Below are positions 30,694 to 41,800 of a stretch of 64,000 nt of DNA, piece by piece. The translations under genes were made by a program, and so were the position numbers. The notes beneath the pieces are model-generated. The model did not search any database. It was not told the DNA's origin and was given only the letters and a program-made list of their open reading frames with translations. Position 1 is the stretch's first letter. Each line of letters starts with the position of its first letter. The stretch lies in assembly GCF_001625215.2 (NCBI RefSeq), contig NC_030389.2:4314930-4378929 (forward strand). The letters are read 5' to 3'. Origin of the DNA: Daucus carota subsp. sativus. Taxonomy: Eukaryota; Streptophyta; Magnoliopsida; Apiales; Apiaceae.

Positions 30694-32946
30694 CTATACT
30701 TTGTTTCTTTTGGAGGACATGTTTGAAATGGTAGCATTATTTTCTTTATTTGGATATGTAGGTTTGGTGTGACCGGGTTTATTACATTGAGAGCACGTCT
30801 TACGTTTCTTTTTTGCTGCCTCTTTTCCACCTTTGATGCGTTTCTTTTTCGGACGATCTTTTGTTTCTGATTTCGGAGGACACAACACATCTACAGCATC
30901 CAGATCAACTTCAGCTTCAAGTTGCATAGAAGTCTCTCCTGTCAATACCTCTTCTGATTTTTCATTATCTATTTGTGTAGGCTCTGAACACCAACGTTTA
31001 GGTAGATTAAAAGATGGGATCTTGAAACAGTTTGTGTGTAAAAATACTTGAAAGATATGTCGACACAATATCCCCCAAAACTCAAAGTTCTTGCAACTAC
31101 ATAATGCAGTATTACCATCCCAATTTATACTTGATGATTTTTGCAATGAATTCCTTCATGGTATCTTACCGTAAACTTGTGACCTTTAACTTGAAATAAG
31201 AAGTATTGATTTACTCTTTTCAACTCTTCTTGTAACTTTTTAAAAGGCAAATGGTGTAAGCACCTGAAAAACTTGTTCCTCTAATGGCGACTTTGTTAGT
31301 AAAGAAGTGGGTTTTAATGATTCCGCCAATGTGTTACGCGATTGCACTTGACTTATCTCCTCAACAGCAAGTTCAACCTATAAAAACATAGATGATTATA
31401 CTGGCAATCTTAAAATAGTAAATAAACATAGGTTGTTGTTTAAGTAATACCTGTTTAGCAAAGCTACTCAAATCTGTGTGAGATGAAACAAACCTTTTAA
31501 TAAAGGCATTTATACTCTCGCATCTTCCTGTAGTCGTCATCCCTCTGAAAAAGTAGTCACGAAGATAACAAGGTGCCCAAAATCTTTTAAATTTATACAG
31601 GCCTTGAACATGTTTATTGTTTTTTATTTTATACTTTGTGACTACCAGAGGCCAATTTTGCTCAAATTCTTCAACAATTTCAATTTTATAGAGTTCATAG
31701 AAATCAACACACCACTTTTGATACTCAATTTTCCAGTAAAGTTGTGAACCAACTGCTGAACTTTGAAGCGATATGCCAAATACAAAAACTATGTTTTGTA
31801 GTTGGCATTTCAATTGCAATCGTCTCAGACATCTAAGGATCCTGATATGTGACAATGGTGTTTGGCGCTTTCTTCATTGTAGTTACAAACGTCTGATAAA
31901 AATAAAAGAATAACAAAATTATTCACAAGACTTCATTAAAAAATGAAGAAAGCAAAAGCAAATAACAAGTAAAAAAATTACGACACGCACCTTCATCAGC
32001 CATCTAAAAGTTTGTGTAGTTTCATTTCGGAGTAGTGCACTTCCAAATAGAATCAATTTTCCATGGTTGTCAATGCCAACAATAAATGCACAAGGCATGT
32101 CATATGCATTTACCTTATATGTTGTATCAAACACAACTACATCCCCGTATATATGTACTGAAATTTTTCATCCTTTTGTTTTGCACATTTCAGATCTTCG
32201 ATAAACCTTTGAGCATCATTAACTTCAACTAATTTTTTCATTTTGATAAATAAATTGCGAACATCTCTTTCGATAAAAGAGAGATCCCCATGTTTTACCT
32301 CCTTCTAAAGCTTCATAACTCGAATTATCTGTCTAACACTAAGTTCGGCTTCTTTATATAATAAAATTTGACTTTTATCTTCTGTGGTGATGACTCGATG
32401 TATCGGAAGCAAGCGCATGCCAGTAGGTGATAATAGGTTGTGATTGTGCTCTTTGATGAATTTTGAGACGTGCCATTCTTCTGGAAAAATATCATTATTC
32501 TATTTTAATGTAAGACGCATATGGGCTTTGCACTCACATTTGGAAGACTCTCTGTTTCTCTGAACCTTAAAAGGATGAATAGGCTTTAAAGGTTTCTTTC
32601 CTCCACGATGACAATACAAATCACGTCTAATGGCCTTTCCATGTCTTGTAGCTGTTCGATCTTTGCGAACCGTAAAGTCATTTGCCTCAGCGTAATTTTT
32701 GTAGAAGATGTGTGCCTCTTCTATGCTCTGAAAAGTTTGACCAGTGAATGGTTCTTCATATTTTTCTTCAGCTAAAGGTATGTTTAAGTCAAGATTAAAC
32801 ATTGAGAATATCTGGAAAAGCAAGTGCTTCTGATAAGAAAACTCAACTCTGTGTATTGATATATATGAATAGATATAGTAGAGAGAAAGAGTGACTTTAA
32901 ATATTCCGAGAAGTAAAACGAGGGAGTATAAAAATGTGTATTTCAT
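30694..32946 (-). pseudogene. FAR1/FHY3-like (MULE transposase-derived) pseudogene
   Basis: In order on the minus strand: a FAR1 DNA-binding domain ('FTGQTFQSIEEAHIFYKNYA', about 32780-32500), a MULE transposase core ('VVFDTTYKVNAYDMPCAFIV', 'IDNHGKLILFG', 'TFRWLMK', about 32135-31990), its continuation ('HSFCIWHI', 'RDYFFRGMTTTGRCESINAF', about 31850-31450), a SWIM zinc finger (CSC...CRHIF, about 31110-31060) and a C-terminal zinc knuckle missing its last Cys (CSQCNKPGHTKPTY, near 30790). At least three in-frame stops interrupt it (for example where 'QDPW' of the family reads as QDP-stop), and the segment before 'VVFDTTYK' is shortened with a frame change. FAR1-related proteins are transcription factors derived from transposases; this copy is dead. 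No terminal repeats were found, so a host FRS gene or a transposon copy are both possible. Confidence 0.85.
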
Positions 32947-33439
32947 TTTGGCGCCTCTTATTATTAATTGCTAAAAAGGTTTGAACATTATTCTTATCAA
33001 AAACCCTTAAGGCTGTTGTTAACATTTGCCTTTAAAAAAATAATATTACAATATATATTACAAACTTCCATGTGAGCATCAAGCCATGTCCAGTGAATTT
33101 GTAGTTCTAAGATGCACATGGAGGAAAAGAAAAGCCAGGAGGCTTCCCACCTTCCGCTTATAAACTCTAAATAAGCTCCACTGCTTATTTGTCCAAAAAC
33201 ATCTAAGAATATGAAAATGACTTCTGAGGCTGAAAAAGCGCTTCTTTTATGTACCCAAACACCCACCAAAATCTCTAATAACTGATAATGAAAAAAATTA
33301 AGCTCAGAACCATAGATAGTCAACAAAAATAGGGATAATTCATGTCAAATTAGACACACAATTAATGTGATTGGCAGAAACCTTGAAAGACAAATTGGGA
33401 AGAAAAACACACCAATAGATCAAATTGAGAGACAACACT

Positions 33440-33780
33440 TAAGGTGAGTACTATAATCACAACCAACATAAGTGATTAAGCGATTACAAAACTACCAACA
33501 TCTGGATGGAGCCAGCTCTTTGATGTAGGCCGGAAATCGCAATACAAATGTCCCAGGGTCTTGAAACCTTTCATTACCCTAAATTGAAGCTTCTACTTCT
33601 TCTTTTGTAATGAGCACTTCAATCCATTTTAGTAACACAAAATCCAAATTTTCTTTTATCCATTCTTGTGATATTGTTAAAGCTATAGGGTATAGTTAGC
33701 TGTGCCATAGCCTCTCGAAGTTGCCACGGCTCTTGACATCCAGCAATTTTCAGCAGAAGCTCCAAATCATGGAAAAATTA
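33440..33780 (-). pseudogene. Plant SH2-domain (STAT-like SHA/SHB) gene fragment
   Basis: Read on the minus strand across frame changes: 'DLELLLKIAGCQEPW', 'LYPIALTISQEWIKENLDF', 'KWIEVLITKEEVEASI', 'GNERFQDPGTFVLRFP', 'TSKSWLHPDVGSFVIA'. This order (linker, 'KWIEG.ITKEEAE', 'GTFVLRFP', 'TSRSWPHPDAG') is that of the plant SH2 proteins. The Arg of GTFVLRFP, which binds phosphotyrosine, is kept, but at least one stop and frame changes make the copy non-functional. Only the linker and SH2 start are present. Identification rests on my recall of the family. Confidence 0.6.
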
Positions 33781-34109
33781 ATATCAAATGATATTTGATG
33801 AATATAATTAATCAGTATATGAACAATATAAAGAAAGATCGTGAATCAGCCAGTACATATAATCTTTCCATTAAATTTATTTGACATAACATGTTCGATA
33901 TCCTACATCGTTACAACGTAAAGATAATCATTACATCCTCATAGCGCCTTGCATTCTTATCAATGAGCTTTATGAGTTAAAACTAAATTTAATACTATGA
34001 CATTCCAGGATTAAATGTGACAAGTTCAATAGTTGAAAATTATAAATGAGCTAAAAAAGCATGAATAATATGAACTGGAAAACTTGAAAACGGTAATTAA
34101 GAGTCTCTA

Positions 34110-34247
34110 CCTTTCTTGAGCAGACATGTTAAAACACTTGCAGCAGTATCATGACCAACAAATATCAATCCGATAATATTGTTCGATATTTGAGAGCGGT
34201 GAAATGAATCTTTTTTCATTAATATTCCCAGCAACCCTCCAATGTTG
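34110..34247 (-). pseudogene. Cytochrome P450 exon fragment (I-helix)
   Basis: On the minus strand 'GGLLGILMKKDSFHRSQISN' is followed by 'NIIGLIFVGHDTAASVLTCL'. The second part is the oxygen-binding I-helix motif (A/G-G-x-D-T-T/S), in the style of CYP85-clan enzymes. The exon ends in AAG|GTAGAG, a plausible donor. No haem-binding Cys exon was found in the window, so only a fragment remains. Confidence 0.62.
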
Positions 34248-35100
34248 CCAATTTATTTGTTTTTTCTTCTTTTTTGAATCAAATTTCTCAGTTTTTCATT
34301 AAGTAGCTTCCTTGCCTATCATTCACTAAAACTCTTCTTTCTCTAATTTTTTTTTATATCGGTCACTAAAATTGATTTGAGCATTATATCAAACAGTTGG
34401 TGGAACACTTTCAAACACTTGATCAACAAATTTATACACACATATACATCATATAGTTCTCACACTACTTTAAAAATGTCTCCAAAATATACAAACATTG
34501 ATTCAAAGCAATCAAAAAAATAATAAAAATGAAACACATCGAGTAAACAAATTTAAAAAACAGTATTAGTCAAAAATCTTAATGACTTTCAGTTCATAAA
34601 AACTATGACGTCTCAATGTTTAATAGTCATTGTCTAAAGACTCAAGGTACATTAAGATTCAATATCAATCCGTGTAATCATCAAACAAAAAGCTCCAATA
34701 ACTCTCAAATATCCATATACAATATTTTATAAAGATAAAACACGAATATAACAACAAAATAAAACTTATGTAATCGCAAATAAAACACCATACAAAAATG
34801 ATTACATAATTGTAACAAAAGATTCAAAACCAATATATAAGCAATGTCATATCTCTCACTTTGAATTATTATCAATCATGTTATGTGCATTCTTTCACTT
34901 CTATTCATATCAACACATAATAAAATACTATAGACATATACATATTTGCTTAATATAATTGTATACCTGCCAAATAATTTCGTTTTTCCCTGCCAGACAC
35001 CATTCTGGAATAGCTTTATGTCTATCACTGCGTCCATCTAAATAATATAAAATAGACAAAAAGCCTTTAGAGTCACAATTTCAAGACATAATGTCCCAAA
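34248..35100. other. Intergenic DNA with one exon-like piece
   Basis: On the minus strand 35040-34968 reads 'DGRSDRHKAIPEWCLAGKNE' then IIWQ between AG and GT, so it looks like a small exon. I do not recognise it; it may belong to the same parent as the SH2 fragment. The remainder is AT-rich. Confidence 0.4.
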
Positions 35101-35109
35101 TGTCATAGT

Positions 35110-35830
35110 CTATAAAAAAGGCACCCACTATCACTTCGAAACTCAACTTGAAGTGGCGTTTTACATTTTTCAATAAAACGCAACACGAAGTCACGTTTTG
35201 GCATTTTTCTTTTTTAAATAAGCATAAACGTAACACGAAGTTATGTTTTACTGACTTGAAACGTAACACGAACTTACGTTTTAGGTATTAATTAATAAAA
35301 AAATACTTAAAATTAAATTGGCTGATGGTTAGGGTTTATGATTTAGGGTTTAGGGCCAACGTAAATTACTCGTTGTTAACATTTAGGGTTCACATTTGGG
35401 TTTAGAATGATTTATTTATACCTGAAATTAAATTGGCCGACAGTTAGGGTTTAGGGCATAAACCCTAATTAATTCGAGGCTTTAGGGCCTCGAATTAATT
35501 AGGGCTTTAAGGCCAGGAGTCCTAAAGCTAGGGCTGGGAGGTCCTAAAGCCTCGGAACCAAATTAAAAAACGAGTCTAACAACATACATTAATTGATTTT
35601 GATATTTTAGGGTTCACATTTAATTAGATTTTAGAATTATTTATTTATACTTGAAATTAAATTGATTTCAAAAATATTAAAAAAAATAATATTCAAAATG
35701 CAACTTTAAGTTGTGTTTAGGCTTTAAAACACAACTTCAAGTTGCGTTCTGAATAAAAACGGCAACCGAAGTTGCGTTTTGACCTAGACGCAAACCGAAG
35801 TTGCGTTTTGAGGTGACAGGCAGGGCCATT
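35110..35830. repeat. Cluster of AACGCAAC/GTTGCGTT palindromic words
   Basis: Words such as AAAACGCAACACGAAGT, AAACGTAACACGAA and CAACCGAAGTTGCGTTTT occur repeatedly, in two groups (35140-35285 and 35700-35815). Between them lies DNA rich in TTTAGGG/CCCTAAA-like words. No coding region. Confidence 0.65.
35463..35504. repeat. Perfect 18-bp inverted repeat with 6-base loop
   Basis: CCCTAATTAATTCGAGGC (35463-35480) and GCCTCGAATTAATTAGGG (35487-35504) are exact reverse complements around TTTAGG. Followed by more partial repeats of 'gtcctaaagc'. It could form a hairpin in DNA or RNA. No promoter or precursor evidence. Confidence 0.85.
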
Positions 35831-36244
35831 TTGAGCGATCATGACATTGAGGGCCTTTTCCCTCCCAAATGTGATACTCAGGTCCAACACCTTATAATAT
35901 AAAATAAGACTGTAAACATACATCTCAGAAAATAATAATACTACAAACTTGAAATTTAACAAATCTTGAAAGAGTTTCAACAAATATTACTATCACATCT
36001 ATATGCAAGAGAAAATATTTGTATATACTTTTACATGCTCATTTTCCAGAATGTTTTTTCTTCGTATACGCAATAATGATCATTCTTTATTATAATCTAC
36101 AGTCTATGCACACATTAATGATTAGAACATATAGAATGCAAATTCCTAGCAGCTGAGTACCACATAATAATTATACGGACTTCCTCTATATCAGTATAAG
36201 AGATATTAATGCAAGCTATCATTTTCTAGGCTAAAGAGGGACAT

Positions 36245-36395
36245 GAAAATGGAAAGAGAGAGAGAGAGTGTGTGTCAGATGGAAACATGAAGAAACAGAA
36301 AGAGAAATATGGGTGACAGTCGGAGAGAGAGAGATAGAGGGGGAAAGAGAGAGATTCAGGGAGAAAGAGAGAGATTCAGAAAGCGAGAGAGAGGG
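36245..36395. repeat. GA-rich microsatellite region
   Basis: Several (GA)n runs, one adjoining a short (GT)n, with a repeated 'gagaaagagagagattcag' segment near 36342 and 36362. On the minus strand this is CT-rich and is followed by CCGT|GTAAGT (near 36402), so it could be an old 5' leader on that strand. Confidence 0.6.
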
Positions 36396-37100
36396 GACTT
36401 ACACGGAGGAGACAGAGATGCGAGGTTGGAGAGCTTTGATATGAAAAGAGATGAGATCTCAATTAGTTTGAATCTAATCACATGATATGAATTTGAATTT
36501 CGAAATTGAAATCAAAACAAAACATATGAGGAAGTAAAGCAGCCGCATTGGACTGATACATAGTTGTATCGTAGCTGAAAGAGTTAAAATGAGCATGTGG
36601 ATATCTAGGAAAAAAAATGCTTGTTAGGTCAAACAGGGAAAATACGTGTATATATAAAAAGATAATTCTGAGCTAGTCAATGTAATAGGTTGACTTGAGT
36701 GGCTTGGTAAGTAATTAGGTGTGAAGTACAAACATATCCGATGAACAAAACAAATATTATAAAGAATAACCAACAAACATATATCACTAACAGTTAATTT
36801 ATTGACCTTTTCATCCATCAATATCATGTCAAGACTATATTCTACTCTCGTGTTTGGATTTGTCGACTCCCACATCCGACAAACTTAATCTTATTAGCCA
36901 ATCATCTCTATCGTCATTCAAAACATTTAGCATATTGTAACTCATTATTGTATTAGATGGAGAACAAAAAAATTGTTTATATTAAATTTTATGATGTCTG
37001 ACCTCAATATATAAGGGTTGATTTGAGAAAAGACCGGTTTATCAAAAAAAAAATTTGTTTGTGATATACACCTTTTCCAAAAATATGGTTACAAGTCTTG
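36396..37100. other. Intergenic DNA, no supported gene
   Basis: AT-rich with no domain-bearing open frame. It may hold the promoter of a now-lost minus-strand gene. Confidence 0.45.
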
Positions 37101-37440
37101 GAAGAAAAGTAAGCCTTTTTCGGTATCAAAATAATTGAAAAGAAGTTTCAGATTCTGATTTGATATTCATTAAGTTAGGTAGTTTTTATTTTGATATATT
37201 GCAAAAGGTAGTTTTGAAACTTTCTTACAATATATCTGAAACTTAAAAAGGTAATTTTTATTTTTGATATCTTTAAAATTAAAATCATAATTTGAAACTT
37301 TATTCCAATAATTTTGATACTAAAAAAGGTAGGTAGATTTTATTTTTGATATTTTGAAAAAGGTAGTTCTGAAACTTGCTTCAATATATCCGAAATTAAA
37401 AAAGATAATTTTTATTTTTGATATTTTTCATCCAAAAAAG
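37100..37440. repeat. Imperfect tandem repeat, AAAAGGTAGTTTTTATTTTTGATAT
   Basis: About four degenerate units of 70-110 bp share 'ggtag/aatttttattttt', 'gatattttg' and 'gaaacttt'. It is AT-rich. Similar words return at 38040-38130. No function is inferred. Confidence 0.55.
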
Positions 37441-37734
37441 CTAGAAAATTAGAAGAATACAACAGAGTTATCTGAGAGGCGCCAGTACACGACCCTCACT
37501 AGTATATTGATTGATTGCTGATTGATGATTTGTAAGGCATCTAAGTCTAAATTGTCAAAAAATATATATATCGAAATTGACTATCCCGTTCTTTAGAAAC
37601 CTGATCAAACTTTCCGAATAAAATTATGGGCTTTTTTTATTTATAACCAAGTTTTCAATTTTATTTTCAAAAATACTACATTCTTTAAAATATTTTCAAT
37701 ATATATATATATATATATATGGATTCCAAGGATG

Positions 37735-38030
37735 CGGTCGAAAATGACATTTGAAATCAGGAATTCAGTTGCATATATGGTTGCATATGGTTGTATTCAG
37801 TTGATTCTATTGTAATATAATGGCCCCGCCAGGGGCACCCATATACATCATTTGTAACTTACAGTTTACCGTTGCATATGAGGTTGTATATGAGGTTGCA
37901 TTCAGTTGATTCTATTGTAATCTAATGGCCCAGCCAGGGACAACTGAAAACTGTAAGTTACAACGGATGTATGGTGTGCTCCTGGCGGGGCCAATAGAAT
38001 GCATATGCAACCACCGTATTTTTGGAAAAT
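37735..38030. repeat. Direct and inverted repeats with GGCCCCGCCAGGG
   Basis: The segment 'cagttgattctattgtaat' with AATGGCCCCGCCAGGG recurs about 110 bp later as AATGGCCCAGCCAGGG. The GTAAGTTACA and CCTGGCGGGGCC words then appear in inverted orientation (37954-37992). GTTGCATATG is repeated throughout. This looks like a palindromic unclassified element. Confidence 0.55.
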
Positions 38031-38510
38031 ATTTTAAAAAAGATAGTATATTTTAAAGATTTCAGAGAAGGTAATATTTTTGAAAATAAGATTGGAGAAG
38101 GTAGTATTTTTGAAAATAAGATTGAAAAAACAGTATACAAGATAATTTCCCTAAAATTAATTCAACATTTAACTATATTTTCTATATTAAATATTTAAAA
38201 GTCAATTATATGACAATTTTTTGCATCCCAAATGGAATCGGAAAAGAAAAAGGGTTATAATTTTATTTGATCAATTAAATACTTTATTACTGTGCGATCT
38301 CATCCATCGACCATCAACTCACACGATCTGCACAGCAGAGCTGCTTTACATTTTTGTTTACGATATCGATGATAAAATATTGAACATTGAATTAAATGGT
38401 AAATATAAAATAAAGGCCTCACTCTCTGATCTCTATCTATCTCTACATCGTTTCCGTACATCGGCGATTACGAATCGTAGATCCACTCCGTTTAATCGCC
38501 GGCGATCTCG

Positions 38511-38765
38511 ATGCGTCGATATCTCCTTCTCCTCCTCCTTCACTTTGTCGTCTCTCCGGCGTTCGCTTCTGAGTCCGATCACAAGGTCTTCACTTCAGTC
38601 CTTGCCATCTCTCTTATCCGCGTCTGTTTATGTATTATATGTGTATGTATGTGTGTTTTGTTGTGATTGGATGTGTTTTTGTTTGAATTGGATGGCGAAA
38701 TGTTGGAATTTTACATAGATTGGTGCAATGTGTGTGTGCGTGGTGTGTATACTTTACTCCTAAGC

Positions 38766-38804
<39 letters not shown>

Positions 38805-41800
38805 CCTCTCCCTCTCCCTCTCCCCCTCTCCCTGCCCCCTCCTTCCACTGTGTATTATAATTGGATGTTTTCTTCATTGAATTGGATTGTTGAGTGTGGG
38901 AAATAGTTGGAATTGTGTATAACATTTGTGGTTAATTTCTGAGAGTTTAAAGTACCAGTTGTTCAAAGATCAGTGAAACTTTCTGATTGATATAAAGGGA
39001 TATTTGCAGGTCTATTTTTTACTCCTAGCCCTAGATCTTTTGTGTATGTTTATGTGTTTATATGTTATGATATGGTGTATGAATTTTAGAATGTTTTTAA
39101 GTGTAGGAATTATGTTTAGATTGATATAATGTGGTCAATTTCTGACAGTTTTACTGTCCGTATTTGAAAATTGTGGAGACCTTTTTGTGGTCTCGAGTGA
39201 AATGATGAAGTTGTATTGGATGATGGTGTTGATATGGTAATAAACTGGTCAGGGCAGGGATAATTATAAATGTGTTTTTAGGCTGTATGTAGATGTATGA
39301 GTTAGGGATGTTTGAGATATTGGAGATGAGAGCAGGTGGATGGATGCTAGTTTTTTTTTTTTTTTTTTTTTTTGGGACACTTTTCAATAATATTAGTTTG
39401 TTGTTGGAAGTTTATCTGGCTTTTGGTGGTGATTTAGCAGAGTGCCTTCGTTTGATTACTTGTCTGAAAGTACTCAGGTGACAACCAAGATAAAGATATA
39501 CTTTCTTTTCTAGCTTTAACTTGCATTTATTATCAGTCAACCACTCCGTGTTCTGTTGATAGTCTCCTCAAAAATCTGGTACATGGATTCTATTCATTTT
39601 CTAAACTCAACTAAAAAACTGCAACAAAGTAATGATTTTTATTACTATGAGAAACCAAATCCAAGCAGTGGGTTATTCACTAGTCTAATCAGCTACATTT
39701 GTAAAAATTAAAATGAATCATACCAAATTCGATTAATGGTCTGGTTAGATTCGTTTTCCTAGGACTCAATTCTGTAAGTTTATACGTTGCTAAAAAGCTC
39801 TTTACGTTTTTGTTAGTGTAGACTTATCTTTCGAATTACTTAATCTTATCAATGCTAATAAAAAATACTGCATTAATAGGTGTAGTTTAAATTTACTGAA
39901 TCTTATTGATTAGTTTATTCATTTTTGCATTTCCCCCCTTTATGTCTCCTAATATGGCTAATTATAAACATGTTCCAGATGGATAATATGGGTTCCTTTC
40001 TCTTGTATTAAGTGACACTTATTCATAGAATTTTTTTCATCAAGTACTTTTTCTAAATTGTACAATGAAGAGAATCCTCTATTCTTCTAAGCAATTCATA
40101 CCTTAAAGTAGATTATTAAGAATGGTGCTAGATATACCTTCAAGTTGGATAATTAAGAATGGCTGATCTTATTTTAACTAGTGTGTATGTTTGGGTTTTT
40201 AAAAGCATATGGTTAAATACTAAAATTCATTGTTTTGTAAAAGGCAGCAATTCTTAAAAGCGCACAGACAATCTTGTTGTGTGCTGCATTGCTGCTTGGA
40301 CTAATTTAATTTAGTAGATGAGAATGGTCTCTTTAAATCATGAAATTATTGTTTCCATGATAGTCTCTAGTGAAACTATTGTTTTAGATATTTATTGCTT
40401 CGCCCTCCCTTGTATCCTTTCCGAGGCTGTTGCCTAGACTTATATTTTATTTCACTGTTCCATTTAATGGGCAACTCTTTAAAATGGTTCCCTGTTTTTT
40501 CCCCTTTGCAGTATCAAGCAGATGACCCCGTGACATTATGGGTAAACAAAGTTGGGCCTTATAATAATCCGCAAGAGACATACAACTATTACACTCTTCC
40601 ATTTTGTCATCCACCTGGTGAAGCTGGTCACAAGTGGGGTGGTCTGGGTGAGGTGTTGGGTGGAAATGAATTGATCAATAGCCAAATAGACATAAAGTAC
40701 CAGAGTAAGTAATCTCATGTTTCTTCTAACAATCTATCTTGGCGAGGTCATGTAAAAATATGTCTACGTTTTCTTTGCAGAAAATGTGAACAAGAGAACT
40801 ATCTGTGAGCTTGAACTTGATGATGATAAGGTCAAACAGTTCAAGGAAGCTATAGAAAATAGCTATTGGTTTGAATTTTTCATGGGTATGTTATGTTTTT
40901 CTGTAATGCAATTGCTAGTGTAGCAATTACTGTGAACCTGCATGGATTGTTTTTAAGTTTTAGGATATTTTTATGAAGCAAAGAGAAGATTTAGCATATT
41001 ACTAAATGCGAAGCTACTTGAAAAGTTATTATCATTGTGAATTGGTCAAAGTTATGTTCTTATATTGGAAACAGTAGTTGCGGGCATGCAGGTCATGTTT
41101 TTGCTAAACAAAATGTGATGCACCATCAAATTTCTATCGAAGAGTAAGATCAAACTTTTTTCTGAATATTTTTGTGTGTGGCTATGTTATAGCTCAGTTG
41201 TTTTTCTTCTCAATACTGTTTTAAATTAAAAAATATTATATTCAACCTGAATTCATGTTATAAGTTAACCTATCGTGCTCTCAATTCTCAGGCTACATGT
41301 GTATAAGAAAATATTGCATCGAGCAGTGCATATATGAGCATATTAATGACATTCTTATTATTTTGCATTATTTTTCCAAGCATAAATAGTAATGCTTATT
41401 AGAGATAGGCAAGGCAAATCCTTTTATCAATAATAAATTGAAACATGGAATATCTTCTTAGAATACTAACTGGTGCTTGATTTTTAATCTGTAAGATGTA
41501 TCTCCTTGTGAATTATAGTGATGTTGGGTCATTGCTCACATACTGACCAAATTAATAGATCATAGGAGTACTATAATAGTTTTAACCACCCACATGATCT
41601 AATATCTGTATAAAATTATTTCTCGACAAAGATACATTTCTCTGTATTGGTGTATCCAGATAATTGTTGCGTGTATATACAGTTTAATAAAATTTGATTT
41701 TTTTTTTCTGTTGAAGTGAAGTTGAAAATCCTCAGTCACTGCAATACTGAGTACATTGATGTTAGTAGCTCCATGTTGTATAAATTATTCTCTCAATTAT

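Noticed and set aside
35081-35983. Open frames of 62 and 88 codons on the minus strand
   Set aside because: They are made of the GTTGCGTT word repeats and have no domain.
38221-38718. 165-codon plus-strand frame over the TMN1 start
   Set aside because: It is out of frame with exon 1 of TMN1 and runs through its splice donor; shadow frame.
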